Assembly: GCF_900114095.1 (NCBI RefSeq)
Contig: NZ_FORV01000010.1
Location: 62,001-126,000 of the forward strand
Source: Sphingomonas sp. NFR04
GTDB lineage: Bacteria; Pseudomonadota; Alphaproteobacteria; Sphingomonadales; Sphingomonadaceae
Direction of reading: 5' to 3'
Length of the DNA stretch: 64,000 bases
Under the pieces are notes generated by a model, which was given only the letters and a program-made list of their open reading frames with translations, had not been told where the DNA came from and searched no databases. This document shows, one piece after another, positions 7,891-16,725 of the stretch (within the stretch, counting starts at the first letter, position 1; each line of letters begins with the position of its first letter). A program made the position numbers and the translations under genes.

Positions 7891-9204
7891 ATGAACCCTG
7901 CTGGCGCGAAGCCGCGTCTCTCGCTGTGGCGCATCCTGGAGATGAACCTGGGCTTCCTGGGCCTGCAGTTCAGCTTCGGGCTGCAGCAGGGCAACATGGC
8001 GCCGATCTATTCCTATCTCGGCGCTTCCGAAGCCTCGCTGCCGCTGCTCCAGCTGGCCGGGCCAATGACCGGGCTGCTCGTCCAGCCGCTGATCGGCGCG
8101 ATGAGCGACCGCACCGACAGTCGCTGGGGCCGCCGCACCCCCTATTTCCTCGCCGGCGCGGTGCTGTGTTCGGCGGGGCTGTTCTGGATGCCGCTCAGCA
8201 GCTCGATCCTGATGGCGGTGTCGCTGCTCTGGCTGCTCGATGCCGGCAACAACATCACGATGGAGCCCTATCGCGCCTATGTGTCCGATCGGCTCGATCC
8301 CAGCCAGCACGGGCTCGGCTTTCTGACGCAGAGCGCGTTCACCGGCCTGGCGCAGATGCTCGCCTTTCTCACGCCGTCTCTGCTCGTCTGGGCGGGGATG
8401 AGCCAGGATTGGGTCGATGCGCACCATATTCCCTATACCGCGCGTATCGCGTTCATGGTCGGGGCGGTGCTGGCGCTGGGCACGATCCTATGGTCGGTGC
8501 TGCGCGTCCCAGAACTGCCGCTCACTCCGGCCGAGCGCGCCCATATCGCGGCCCAGCCCAAGTCGCTGGCCGCGGCGCTCGGGGAGATCGGCAGCGCCAT
8601 CTGCGACATGCCGCTGGCGATGCGCAAGCTCGCGCTGATGAGCCTGTTCCAATGGTATGCGATGATGGCCTATTGGACCTATGTCATCCTCGCCGTCGCG
8701 CGTTCGGTCTATGGCACCGCAGACTCGACCGCGCCGGGTTTCCGCGCCGCAGTGCTGACCAATGGCGAGATCGCCGCCTTCTACAACGCCGTCGCGTTCG
8801 TCGCCGCCTTCGCGATGGTACCGATCGCCCGCCGGATCGGCGCGGCGCGGCTGCATGCCGCCTGCCTGGTCTGCGCCGGAATCGGCATGCTCTGGCTGCC
8901 GCAGGTGCAGGACAAGGCGCTGCTGTTCGTCCCCGCGATCGGCCTGGGGCTCGGCTGGGCGAGCATGATGGGCAATCCGTACGTGATCCTCGCCGGATCG
9001 ATCCCGTCCGAGCGGACCGGGGTCTATATGGGCATATTCAACATGATGATCGTCATTCCGATGCTGTTGTTTTCGGTTACGCTGCCGTTCCTCTACGGGC
9101 CGCTGCTCGGCGGCGACGCGCGCAACGTGCTGCGCCTGTGCGGGCTGTTGCTGTTCTGCGCCGCACTCGCCGTGTGGACCGTGCGGGAGCGGAAGGCGGC
9201 ATGA
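7891..9204 (+). CDS. MFS sugar transporter (SLC45/GPH-like, probable sucrose carrier)
   Basis: A 437-residue inner-membrane protein with about 12 transmembrane segments. The loop SDRTDSRWGRRTPYF (about 78-92) is the hallmark of the SLC45/sucrose-proton symporter branch and of bacterial SuxC/MalY-like carriers. The C-terminal half has GNPYVILAGSIPSERTG, also typical. It probably imports sucrose or a related disaccharide with protons. GGAGAGG sits just before the ATG at 7891; a GTG at 7873 would add six residues without a ribosome site. Its stop overlaps the GH68 start (ATGA), so the two are translationally coupled. Confidence 0.87.
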   Translation: MNPAGAKPRLSLWRILEMNLGFLGLQFSFGLQQGNMAPIYSYLGASEASLPLLQLAGPMTGLLVQPLIGAMSDRTDSRWGRRTPYFLAGAVLCSAGLFWMPLSSSILMAVSLLWLLDAGNNITMEPYRAYVSDRLDPSQHGLGFLTQSAFTGLAQMLAFLTPSLLVWAGMSQDWVDAHHIPYTARIAFMVGAVLALGTILWSVLRVPELPLTPAERAHIAAQPKSLAAALGEIGSAICDMPLAMRKLALMSLFQWYAMMAYWTYVILAVARSVYGTADSTAPGFRAAVLTNGEIAAFYNAVAFVAAFAMVPIARRIGAARLHAACLVCAGIGMLWLPQVQDKALLFVPAIGLGLGWASMMGNPYVILAGSIPSERTGVYMGIFNMMIVIPMLLFSVTLPFLYGPLLGGDARNVLRLCGLLLFCAALAVWTVRERKAA

Positions 9205-10325
9205 GCGCGACCGCCGAATGGACGCGCGCGGCGGTCGCCGGGATCGCCACGCAGGCGGGGGCGGCGCTGCCGCTGCTCGCGCCGGGCGGAGAATCTCCGG
9301 TGCCGGGCATGGACCTGTGGGACATGTGGCCGATCGCCGACGCCGATGGCCGCACCGTGCTGCGCGGCGGGCGCAGCTGGTGGTTCTTCCTCGCCGCGCC
9401 CCGGCTCGACGATCCCGAGGGGCGGCATGATATCGCCCGCATTCGCCTCACCAGCCATGGCGACGAAGGCTGGAGCGACCATGGCGATGCCTTCCCCGAT
9501 GACTTCACGCCGGGGTCGCGCGAATGGTCCGGTTCGGCGGTGCTGGCGGCGGACGGGGCTACGCTGTTTCACTATTTCACGGCCGCCGGGCGTCGCGGCG
9601 AAGCGACCACCTATGAGCAGCGGCTGTTCGTCAGCCAGGGGCGGTTCGTCCTGAACGGCGAGACCCCGCGGCTCGAGGGCTGGACGCCGCCGCAGGAGAT
9701 CGTCGCCGCCGATGGCGCGCTCTATACCGTCGCCAACGAGGCGACTGCCCCCGCGCATGGCATCCAGGGCTTCCGCGATCCCGGCTATTTTCGCGATCCC
9801 GCCGACGGCGCGGACTATGTCCTGTTCACGGCCAATGCCGCGTGGAGCGCAGCCCGGGTCAACGGCGTGATCGGTGTCGCGCGTCGCGAAGGCGAGGGCT
9901 GGCAGCTTCGGGCGCCGCTGCTCTCGGCGATCGAGGTCAACAGCGAGCTCGAGCGGCCGCACATCGTCGTCCGCGACGGCCTCTATTATCTGTTCTGGAG
10001 CACCCAGGCACGTCGCTTCGCCGAGGGGCTCGTCGCGCCGACGGGTCTGTACGCGATGGTGGCCGAGGGAATGGCGGGGCCATGGCGTCCGGTCAACGGC
10101 ACCGGCCTAATCGCGGGCAACCCGCCCGAGGCGCCGACCCAGGCCTATTGCTGGTGGGTGACGGGGGAGGGCGAGGTGCTCAGCTTCGTCGACTATCCCG
10201 GCGTCGGCCCCGCCGACGCGGCGATGCTCGCCGATCCCGCCCAGCGCCGCCGTATCTTCGGCGGGGTGGCGGCGCCGTTCTTCCGCCTCGCCTTTGCCGG
10301 GGACCGGGTGACGATCGCGGCTTAG
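9201..10325 (+). CDS. GH68 family beta-fructosyl enzyme without a signal peptide (sucrose hydrolase or levansucrase)
   Basis: A 374-residue glycoside hydrolase of family 68, which cleaves sucrose and transfers fructose to water or to a fructan. The nucleophile is Asp41 in DLWDMWP, the EWSG motif is at 108-111, the transition-state-stabilising Asp193 is in GFRDPG and the acid/base Glu251 in ELERPH. It has no signal peptide and is shorter than typical secreted levansucrases (about 420-470). The start overlaps the transporter stop by four bases, so the sugar is probably imported first and hydrolysed inside the cell. Its tail overlaps the LacI tail by three bases. Whether it makes polymer cannot be judged from sequence. 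Confidence 0.87.
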   Translation: MSATAEWTRAAVAGIATQAGAALPLLAPGGESPVPGMDLWDMWPIADADGRTVLRGGRSWWFFLAAPRLDDPEGRHDIARIRLTSHGDEGWSDHGDAFPDDFTPGSREWSGSAVLAADGATLFHYFTAAGRRGEATTYEQRLFVSQGRFVLNGETPRLEGWTPPQEIVAADGALYTVANEATAPAHGIQGFRDPGYFRDPADGADYVLFTANAAWSAARVNGVIGVARREGEGWQLRAPLLSAIEVNSELERPHIVVRDGLYYLFWSTQARRFAEGLVAPTGLYAMVAEGMAGPWRPVNGTGLIAGNPPEAPTQAYCWWVTGEGEVLSFVDYPGVGPADAAMLADPAQRRRIFGGVAAPFFRLAFAGDRVTIAA

Positions 10326-11347
10326 GCCGAGTCCCGCACCACCAGCTCGGGCGCCATCACCAGGGACGGCGCGTCCTGCCCGGCAATTCGCGCGAACAGC
10401 CGCTCGACCATCGCGCGGGCGCCGCGGGCGATGTCCTGCCGCACCGTGGTGAGGCGCGGCACCGTCTGCAGGCCGAGCGGCAGGTCGTCGTAGCCGATCA
10501 CCGGCACGTCGCTGGGCACCGCCATGCCCTGGTCGGCGAGCACGCGCAGCGTCGTCATCGCGATCATGTCCGATCCGGCCGCGATGCCGTCGATGCGATC
10601 GAGATGGCGGGTGAGATGCGCCGCGATCTCGCGCTCCATCATCTCGGAGGCGAGATGGGTGTCGAACTGGAGCGGCACCGGCAGTCCCGCGGCGGCGGCC
10701 GCCGCGCACACCCCCTCGAAGCGCGCACGGATCTCGGGTGCGCGCAGTTCGCCGAGAAAGGCGATCCGCCGCACGCCGCGCGCGATCAGATGCTCGGCGG
10801 CGATGCGCCCGCCGGCGACATTTTCGGTGCCGACGGCGCAATGCACCTGCCCCGGCAGATTGCTGCCCCAGGCGACCAGCGGCCGGTACCGTGCCGCGAC
10901 GCGCTCGATCGCCGCCATCTGGTCCGACTGGCCGATCAGCAGCACCCCGTCGAGCATGCCGGAATCGACGATCCGCTCCAGCCAGTCCGCGGCATCGGGA
11001 ATCACGCGGGAGAGCATCACGTCATAGCCATTTTCGGTCAGTGCATCGGCGAGATGGCCGAGAATGGTCATGAAGAACGGATCGGAGAGATGCTGGCGGC
11101 GCTCATGCCCCAGTGGCACGACGACGCCGATCACGCCGGTTTTCTGCGTGCGGAGCCGTCGCGCCATCTGGTTGACCCGGAAGTCGTGCGCCGCAGCGAG
11201 CGCCTGGATGCGCTGGCGCGTCTCGGGGTTGACCAGGCTGCTCCCCGCCAGCGCGCGCGACACGGTGCCGGTCGAAACGCCGGCGAGGCGGGCAATATCG
11301 GCGAGCGTGCGGGCCGGCCGATCGGAGGGCGGTGCGTCTTGGCTCAC
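10322..11347 (-). CDS. LacI-family transcriptional regulator of the sucrose-type locus
   Basis: A 341-residue repressor. The N-terminal helix-turn-helix is TLADIARLAGVSTGTVSRAL (14-33), with the hinge helix region near QMARRLRTQKTG (60-71). A periplasmic-binding-protein-like effector domain follows (about 72-335). I chose the GTG at 11347 because it gives the family length; a clear ribosome site is lacking, so the exact start is uncertain. A palindrome with the core CAATCGATTG lies 69 bases upstream, between this gene and the TonB receptor, and again before the transporter. It is therefore the likely regulator of itself, the receptor and the transporter-GH68 pair, responding to sucrose or a product. 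Confidence 0.88.
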   Translation of the reverse strand: MSQDAPPSDRPARTLADIARLAGVSTGTVSRALAGSSLVNPETRQRIQALAAAHDFRVNQMARRLRTQKTGVIGVVVPLGHERRQHLSDPFFMTILGHLADALTENGYDVMLSRVIPDAADWLERIVDSGMLDGVLLIGQSDQMAAIERVAARYRPLVAWGSNLPGQVHCAVGTENVAGGRIAAEHLIARGVRRIAFLGELRAPEIRARFEGVCAAAAAAGLPVPLQFDTHLASEMMEREIAAHLTRHLDRIDGIAAGSDMIAMTTLRVLADQGMAVPSDVPVIGYDDLPLGLQTVPRLTTVRQDIARGARAMVERLFARIAGQDAPSLVMAPELVVRDSA

Positions 11348-11415
11348 GCCGCACGGTGTGACCGGATTGGCGGAAAACCGCAAGATAGTGCCGCTCCGGA
11401 CAAATACGGGTATTG

Positions 11416-11431
11416 CTGCAATCGATTGCAG
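11416..11431. promoter_or_regulatory. LacI operator, perfect palindrome CTGCAATCGATTGCAG
   Basis: Sixteen self-complementary bases between the divergent LacI and TonB-receptor genes, 65 bases upstream of the receptor start. It shares the ten-base core with the site at 7811-7822. Placement fits repression of the receptor promoter and autoregulation of the repressor. Confidence 0.75.
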
Positions 11432-11495
11432 TGGAGGATATGCAGCCTTGTGAAGGGCTCCCGCAAAGGAGGGCCCGGAACAGGGAGAGAGGCTC

Positions 11496-13988
11496 ATGGC
11501 CATGTCTGTGCGCGCGAACCACGCGCCGAGGCTGCTGCTGATCGGCAGCATGCTCGCAATCCCCGGCGCACCCGCGTTCGCGCAGGAGGCGAACCCGCCG
11601 CAGGAGGCGGAAGCATCCAACTATACCGAGATCGTCGTGACTGCGGTGGCGCGCGGGCGCGATCGGCTCGACACTGCGATCTCGACCAGCTCGCTCAAGG
11701 CCGACGACATCCAGAAGGCGGCGCCGCGCTCGGTGGCGGAGATCTTCCGCAGCCTGCCCGGCATCCGTTCCGAAAGCTCGGGCGGCGAGGGCAATGCCAA
11801 TATCTCGATCCGCGGCCTGCCGATCGCCTCGGGCGGCGCCAAGTTCCTGCAGCTGCAGGAAGACGGGCTGCCGGTGCTCGAATTCGGCGACATCACCTTC
11901 GGCAATGCGGACATCTTCCTGCGCGCCGACCTCAATCTGGCGCAGGTGGAATCGATCCGCGGCGGCTCGGCCTCGACCTTCGCGTCGAACTCGCCGGGCG
12001 GCGTGATCAACATGATCTCGAAGACCGGCGAGACCGAGGGCGGCGCGGTGCAGGCGAGCACGGGGCTCGACTATAAGGACTATCGCCTCGACTTCGACTA
12101 TGGCGCGAAGCTGAGCGACTCCTTACGCTTCCACATGGGCGGCTTCTATCGCCAGGGCACGGGCCCGCGCCGCATCGGCTATGACGGCAACAAGGGCGGC
12201 CAGTTCAAGTTCAACGTCACCAAGGACTTCGAGGGCGGCCATATCCGCCTCTACGGCAAGTTCCTCGACGACCGCGCGGTGGGCTATCTGCCGATGCCGG
12301 TGCGGGTGACCGGCACCAACGCCAGTCCGAGCTACCAGGACCTGCCCAATTTCCGCGCCAATCGCGACCAGCTGCTGGCCCCCAACTTCACGCGCAACGT
12401 GACGCTGGACGGCAACAACAATCTGGCCACCGACGATGTCCGCGACGGCCAGCACCCGCTGGTCAAGTCGATCGGCTTCGAGGCGGAGACGACGCTCGCC
12501 GGCTGGGTGATCACCGATCGCTTCCGCTATTCGGATATCTCCGGCCGCTTCATCGCCAACTTCCCGGCGGCGGTGGACAGCGCGAGCACCATCGCCACGT
12601 CGATGGGCGGGGCAGGGGCAACGCTCGCTTATGCCAGCGGCCCGAACGCCGGCAAGGCGATCACCAACCTCGCCGGACTCAACGGCAACGGCCTGCTCGC
12701 GCAGATCGTGGTGTTCGATACCAAGCTCAACAGCCTCGACAACATCACCAACGATCTGCGCGCGAGCCGCGCGTTCGACGTGGGCACCGGCAAGCTCACC
12801 GCCACCGCCGGCTTCTACAAGTCGCGCCAGACGATCGACACGGACTGGTTGTGGACCTCGATCCTCACCGATGTGCGCGGGGGCGGCGATGCGGCGCTGG
12901 TCAATGTGCGCCGCGCGAACGGCACGGCGGTGACCCAGGACGGCTTCTACGGCTATAGCGCCGCCTATTTCGGCGGGTGCTGCCGGCGCAGCTACAATGT
13001 CGACTATAACGTCAACGCGCCCTTCGCCTCGCTCAACTATCAGGTGGGCAGGGTCTCGATCGGCGGCAGCGTGCGCTACGACTTCGGCGATGCGAGCGGC
13101 TCGATCGCCGGTGCCGATCTCGGCGGCGGCCGGGTGGGCACCACCAGCCGCGACATCAACGGCGACGGCGTGATCTCCGATGCCGAGACCCGCGTCGCGG
13201 TAATCCCGCTGACCAGCCCGGCACCGGTCAACTACAGCTATCATTATTGGAGCTATTCGACCGGCATCAATTACCGCTTTGTCGATTACATGTCGGTGTT
13301 CGCCCGCTACAGCCGCGGCGGCCGCGCCAACGCCGATCGCCTGCTGTTCGGCCCGGCGGTGAGCACCACCGACGGCCATCTGGTGAGCGCGGCGGCAGCG
13401 GTAGACTTCGTCAACCAGGCGGAACTGGGCGTGAAGTATCGCGAAGGCCCGCTGACGCTCAACCTCACTGGCTTCTGGGCGCGCACCGAGGAGCAGAATT
13501 ACGAGGCGACGCGGCAGGTGTTCATCGATCGCACCTATCGCGCCTATGGCCTCGAATTCGACGGTTCGGTGCGGCAAGGGCCGTTCAGCCTGACCGCGGG
13601 GGCGACCTGGACGCACTCCCGGATCGTCGCCGATGCGCTCAATCCGGCCTCAGTCGGCAACACCCCGCGGCGCCAAGCGAGCCTGATCTTCCAGGCGACG
13701 CCCCAGGTGGAGCTGGGCCGCGCCTCGATCGGCGCAAACGTGATCGGCACGACGAGCAGCTATGCGCAGGACAACAACCAGCTCAAGCTGCCGGGCTATA
13801 CCCAGGTCAACGCCTTCGGCCAGTTCCGGCCGATCCCCAAGCTGCTGGTGTCGCTGAACGCCAACAACCTGTTCAACGTCCGCGGCTTCACCGAGGCGGA
13901 GGAGGGCGCGATCCCGGCCAACGGCATCGTCCGGGCGCGCTCGATCAACGGCCGCACGATCAGCACCTCGGTGCGGATCGACTTCTGA
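11496..13988 (+). CDS. TonB-dependent outer-membrane receptor, probable sucrose/fructo-oligosaccharide uptake
   Basis: An 830-residue receptor. The signal peptide ends near AFAQ (about residue 29). A TonB-box-like YTEIVVTA (43-50) precedes the plug (about 60-170: RGLPIASGG, VESIRGGSASTFASNSPGGVINMIS). The rest is a 22-strand-type beta barrel ending in the outer-membrane signature TSVRIDF with terminal Phe. GGGAGAG precedes the ATG at 11496; a second ATG at 11502 is possible. It diverges from the LacI regulator across a perfect operator palindrome. By analogy with SuxA of Xanthomonas and Caulobacter it should import sucrose-type sugars with high affinity, though this is inferred from context. 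Confidence 0.9.
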   Translation: MAMSVRANHAPRLLLIGSMLAIPGAPAFAQEANPPQEAEASNYTEIVVTAVARGRDRLDTAISTSSLKADDIQKAAPRSVAEIFRSLPGIRSESSGGEGNANISIRGLPIASGGAKFLQLQEDGLPVLEFGDITFGNADIFLRADLNLAQVESIRGGSASTFASNSPGGVINMISKTGETEGGAVQASTGLDYKDYRLDFDYGAKLSDSLRFHMGGFYRQGTGPRRIGYDGNKGGQFKFNVTKDFEGGHIRLYGKFLDDRAVGYLPMPVRVTGTNASPSYQDLPNFRANRDQLLAPNFTRNVTLDGNNNLATDDVRDGQHPLVKSIGFEAETTLAGWVITDRFRYSDISGRFIANFPAAVDSASTIATSMGGAGATLAYASGPNAGKAITNLAGLNGNGLLAQIVVFDTKLNSLDNITNDLRASRAFDVGTGKLTATAGFYKSRQTIDTDWLWTSILTDVRGGGDAALVNVRRANGTAVTQDGFYGYSAAYFGGCCRRSYNVDYNVNAPFASLNYQVGRVSIGGSVRYDFGDASGSIAGADLGGGRVGTTSRDINGDGVISDAETRVAVIPLTSPAPVNYSYHYWSYSTGINYRFVDYMSVFARYSRGGRANADRLLFGPAVSTTDGHLVSAAAAVDFVNQAELGVKYREGPLTLNLTGFWARTEEQNYEATRQVFIDRTYRAYGLEFDGSVRQGPFSLTAGATWTHSRIVADALNPASVGNTPRRQASLIFQATPQVELGRASIGANVIGTTSSYAQDNNQLKLPGYTQVNAFGQFRPIPKLLVSLNANNLFNVRGFTEAEEGAIPANGIVRARSINGRTISTSVRIDF

Positions 13989-13993
13989 CCCCC

Positions 13994-14127
13994 TGATCCT
14001 CCCCCGCCAGGGGGAGGTGGCCCGCGCCAGCGGGTCGGAGGGGGAGGACGCACGCCGCTCGCGAGCTTCTGGAATCCTCCCCCTCCGTCACCTTCGGTGA
14101 CACCTCCCCCTGGCGGGGGAGGATTTT
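13994..14127. repeat. Sphingomonad-type inverted palindromic repeat between convergent genes
   Basis: GATCCTCCCCCGCCAGGGGG opens the element, and an inverted copy (CCCCTGGCGGGGGAGGAT) closes it at about 14110-14127. Inner inverted sections (GGTCGGAGGGGGAGGA against TCCTCCCCCTCCGTCACC) fill the rest. It occupies nearly the whole gap between the TonB receptor and the M13 peptidase, which converge. Such GC-rich intergenic repeats recur in Sphingomonas genomes and can fold into a long hairpin, possibly ending transcription from both sides. Confidence 0.7.
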
Positions 14128-14133
14128 AAAGGC

Positions 14134-16203
14134 TTACCAGATCCGCACGCGATCCGCGGGCGCGACATATTGCTTCTGGCTGGGATCGATCTTCCACGCC
14201 GCATACCAGGCATCAACATTGCGCAGCGGGTTCACCGCGCGGATCTGCCCCGGCGAGTGCGGATCGCTGACCAGCTGCTGGCGCAGCGCCTCGTTGCGGA
14301 ACAGCGTGCGCCATACCTGGCCCCAGCCGAGGAAGAAGCGCTGGTCGCCGGTGAAGCCGTCGAGCACCGGCGCCGGCTTGCCGCCAAGCGAAGCATGATA
14401 GGCGTCGAGCGCGATCATCACGCCGCCCAGATCGCCGATATTCTCGCCCATCGAGGCGCGGCCGTTGATGTGGAGACCGGGCAGCCCCTCGAAGCTGTAT
14501 GCCTCATATTGCGCACCCAGACGCACCGCCTGCGCCTCGAACTTGGTCGCGTCCTCGGCGGTCCACCAGTCGCGCAGCACGCCGTTGCCGTCGGACTTGC
14601 GGCCCTGGTCGTCGAAGCCGTGGCTGATCTCGTGGCCGATCACCCCGCCGATGCCGCCGTAATTGACCGCGTCGTCGGCCTTGGGATCGAAGAAGGGCGG
14701 CTGCAGGATCGCCGCCGGGAACACGATCTCGTTCTTGACCGAGTTGTAATAGGCGTTGACCGTCTGCGGCGTCATGCCCCACTCGGCCTTGTCGACCGGG
14801 CCGCCCAGCCGGTTGCGGCGATAGTCCCATTCGAACTTGCTCGCGCGCTCGGCATTGCCGACCAAGTCGCCGGGACGGACCTCCAGCGCGGTGTAATCAC
14901 GCCACTTGCTCGGATAGCCGACCTTGACGGTGAAGCCCTGCAGCTTGGCGAGCGCCTGCTCCTTGGTCGCCGGGCTCATCCAGGCGAGGTTCTTGATGCG
15001 GCCGGCGAGCGCGACGCGCAGATTGCCGACCAGCACGTCCATCTTGGCCTTGCTCTCGGGCGGGAAGTAGAGCGCGACATAGTCGCGGCCGACGCCCTCG
15101 CCGATCGCCCGCTCGGTGAAGGAGACCGCCCGCTTCCAGCGGTCGCGCTCCTTGGGCTGACCGTTGAGGAAGCGCGAGCGGAAGTCGAACTGTGCATCGG
15201 CGAAGCGCTTCGACAGCAGCGGCGAAATGTCGTCGGCGATGCGGAAGGCCTGCCAGGCCTTGAGCGTCTCCAGATCGGTATCGGCGAAGACCAGCGCGAT
15301 CTTCGGCACGGCGCTGTTCTGCGCGACGATTACCCGGCTCGCCTTGGTGAGCCCAGCTGCCTGCCAGAACGGATCCCAGGCGAAGCCCGGCGCCTGCGCC
15401 TTGAGCTCGGCGACGGTGACGGGGTTGTAGGTCTTGTCGCGGTCGCGGCTCTGCGCGCGGGTCCAGTGCGCCTCGGCAATGCGCGTCTCCATCGCGACGA
15501 CCTTGTCGGCGGCGGCCGCCGCATCGGGCCAGCCCGCCATGCCGAGCAGCTGCGCGACATATTGGCGGTAGCGGGCGACTTGCGGTGCGAACTTGGGATC
15601 GAGATAGAGGTCGCGGTCGCCCAGGCCCAGGCCGCCCTGGCGCAGGTACAGCGCGTAGGTGTCAGGCTGCTTGGCGTCGTCGCTCACGCCGACGCCGAAG
15701 AAGCTGGCGCCGAACCCGCCCATCGAGGCGCCCATCTCAGCGGCCAGGGCTGCCTTGGTCTTGGCCGCCTGGATCGGCGCGAGGCGCTGGGTGAGCGGCT
15801 GGGCATCGAGCTTCTCGATCGCGGCTTCGTCCATATAGCCGCGATACAGGGTCGCGGCCTTGCGGCGATCGGGGTTGGCGGTGTCGGTCGGGCTATAGCC
15901 CTCGATCAGCCCGCGCAGCCGCATCTCGGACAGGTCGCGCAGCACGATGAACGCGCCGAAGGAGGAGCGATCGTCGGGGATCTTGGTGCGATCGGTCCAG
16001 GCGCCGTTGACGAAGCGGTACCAGTCGTCGCCGGGCTTTACGCTGCGGTCCATGCCCGAAAGGTCGACGCCCCAGCTGCCATAGCGGGTCGCCTCGGCGC
16101 TCGGGGCGGCGGGGGCGGTCTGCTGGGGCTTGCGGCTGAGCGCGGGGGCGGCGAGCGCCACGATCGACAGGGTAGAGGCAAGGAGGACGTGCTTCAGCGC
16201 CAA
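14134..16203 (-). CDS. Exported M13-family zinc metallopeptidase (neprilysin/PepO-like)
   Basis: A 689-residue endopeptidase that cleaves oligopeptides, probably in the periplasm. A hydrophobic signal segment ALKHVLLASTLSIVALAAPA opens the protein. The zinc site is HEISH (His524, Glu525, His528) with the third ligand Glu587 in ENIGDLGG. VNAYYN about 40-45 residues before HEISH is the family substrate-binding motif. The C-terminal PADRVRIW ends in the usual tryptophan. I chose the TTG at 16203 because GGAG lies seven bases before it and the signal peptide then starts cleanly; no ATG gives such a start. The gene stands alone, convergent with the TonB receptor. Confidence 0.9.
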   Translation of the reverse strand: MALKHVLLASTLSIVALAAPALSRKPQQTAPAAPSAEATRYGSWGVDLSGMDRSVKPGDDWYRFVNGAWTDRTKIPDDRSSFGAFIVLRDLSEMRLRGLIEGYSPTDTANPDRRKAATLYRGYMDEAAIEKLDAQPLTQRLAPIQAAKTKAALAAEMGASMGGFGASFFGVGVSDDAKQPDTYALYLRQGGLGLGDRDLYLDPKFAPQVARYRQYVAQLLGMAGWPDAAAAADKVVAMETRIAEAHWTRAQSRDRDKTYNPVTVAELKAQAPGFAWDPFWQAAGLTKASRVIVAQNSAVPKIALVFADTDLETLKAWQAFRIADDISPLLSKRFADAQFDFRSRFLNGQPKERDRWKRAVSFTERAIGEGVGRDYVALYFPPESKAKMDVLVGNLRVALAGRIKNLAWMSPATKEQALAKLQGFTVKVGYPSKWRDYTALEVRPGDLVGNAERASKFEWDYRRNRLGGPVDKAEWGMTPQTVNAYYNSVKNEIVFPAAILQPPFFDPKADDAVNYGGIGGVIGHEISHGFDDQGRKSDGNGVLRDWWTAEDATKFEAQAVRLGAQYEAYSFEGLPGLHINGRASMGENIGDLGGVMIALDAYHASLGGKPAPVLDGFTGDQRFFLGWGQVWRTLFRNEALRQQLVSDPHSPGQIRAVNPLRNVDAWYAAWKIDPSQKQYVAPADRVRIW

Positions 16204-16331
16204 GGAAAGTCTCCAAATCAGTCGGTTAGCCGACAATCGACGCCAGTCTACACGGTGGAAGGCGGCTGGCAATCTGTCGTCGGAAATTGGCGGTTGAGCG
16301 CATCGGGCGGGCGGCGGTAGAGCGTGCGGCC

Positions 16332-16721
16332 ATGCAGACGTCGCCCGAACTTGCCATCCGTACGACCCGCGCCGCCTTCAACCGCGCGCTGGCTGCGGCC
16401 GATCTCGCCGCGATCGGGCCGCTGCTCGCGCCCGATGTCGTGCTGGTCGCGGGCACCGACAGCGCGGTGCTCCAGGGCCGCAAGGCGCAGCTCCAGGCGT
16501 GGAAGCGCGAGTTCGCCGCCCGCGAGCGGAGCGTGTACAGCCGGATACCCGAGACGGTGGTCGTCTCGCCCGTCGCCCCGATCGCGTTCGAGCATGGCCA
16601 GTGGCGGGGCGTCTCGGCGGCGGATGGCGCGGTTCAGGCGCGCGGCAGCTACACCGCCAAGTGGCGCGAAATCGGCGGTGCCTGGGTAATCGAGGCCGAG
16701 CTCTACCTCACGCTCGGCTGA
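16332..16721 (+). CDS. SnoaL/DUF4440-like NTF2-fold protein
   Basis: A 129-residue protein with the NTF2-like cone fold: an N-terminal helix pair (TTRAAFNRALAAADLAAIGP), then LLAPDVVLVAGTDSAVLQGR, and a C-terminal strand pair (YTAKWREIGGAWVIEAELY). Members serve as small isomerases, dehydratases or ligand-binding domains, and the substrate is unknown here. No signal peptide is seen. The ATG at 16332 begins at the conserved part; the upstream extension to 16287 has no support. Its stop lies 5 bases from the convergent reductase gene. Confidence 0.68.
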   Translation: MQTSPELAIRTTRAAFNRALAAADLAAIGPLLAPDVVLVAGTDSAVLQGRKAQLQAWKREFAARERSVYSRIPETVVVSPVAPIAFEHGQWRGVSAADGAVQARGSYTAKWREIGGAWVIEAELYLTLG

Positions 16722-16725
16722 CCAC

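Noticed and set aside
12123..13616. Long open frame antisense to the LacI-linked TonB receptor
   Set aside because: High-GC codon use leaves the opposite strand free of stops; the translation is Arg/Ala/Gly-rich without domains, and the receptor frame is clearly real.
13994..14127. CRISPR-like repeat
   Set aside because: Only inverted copies of one palindrome, no regular direct repeats with unique spacers and no cas genes.
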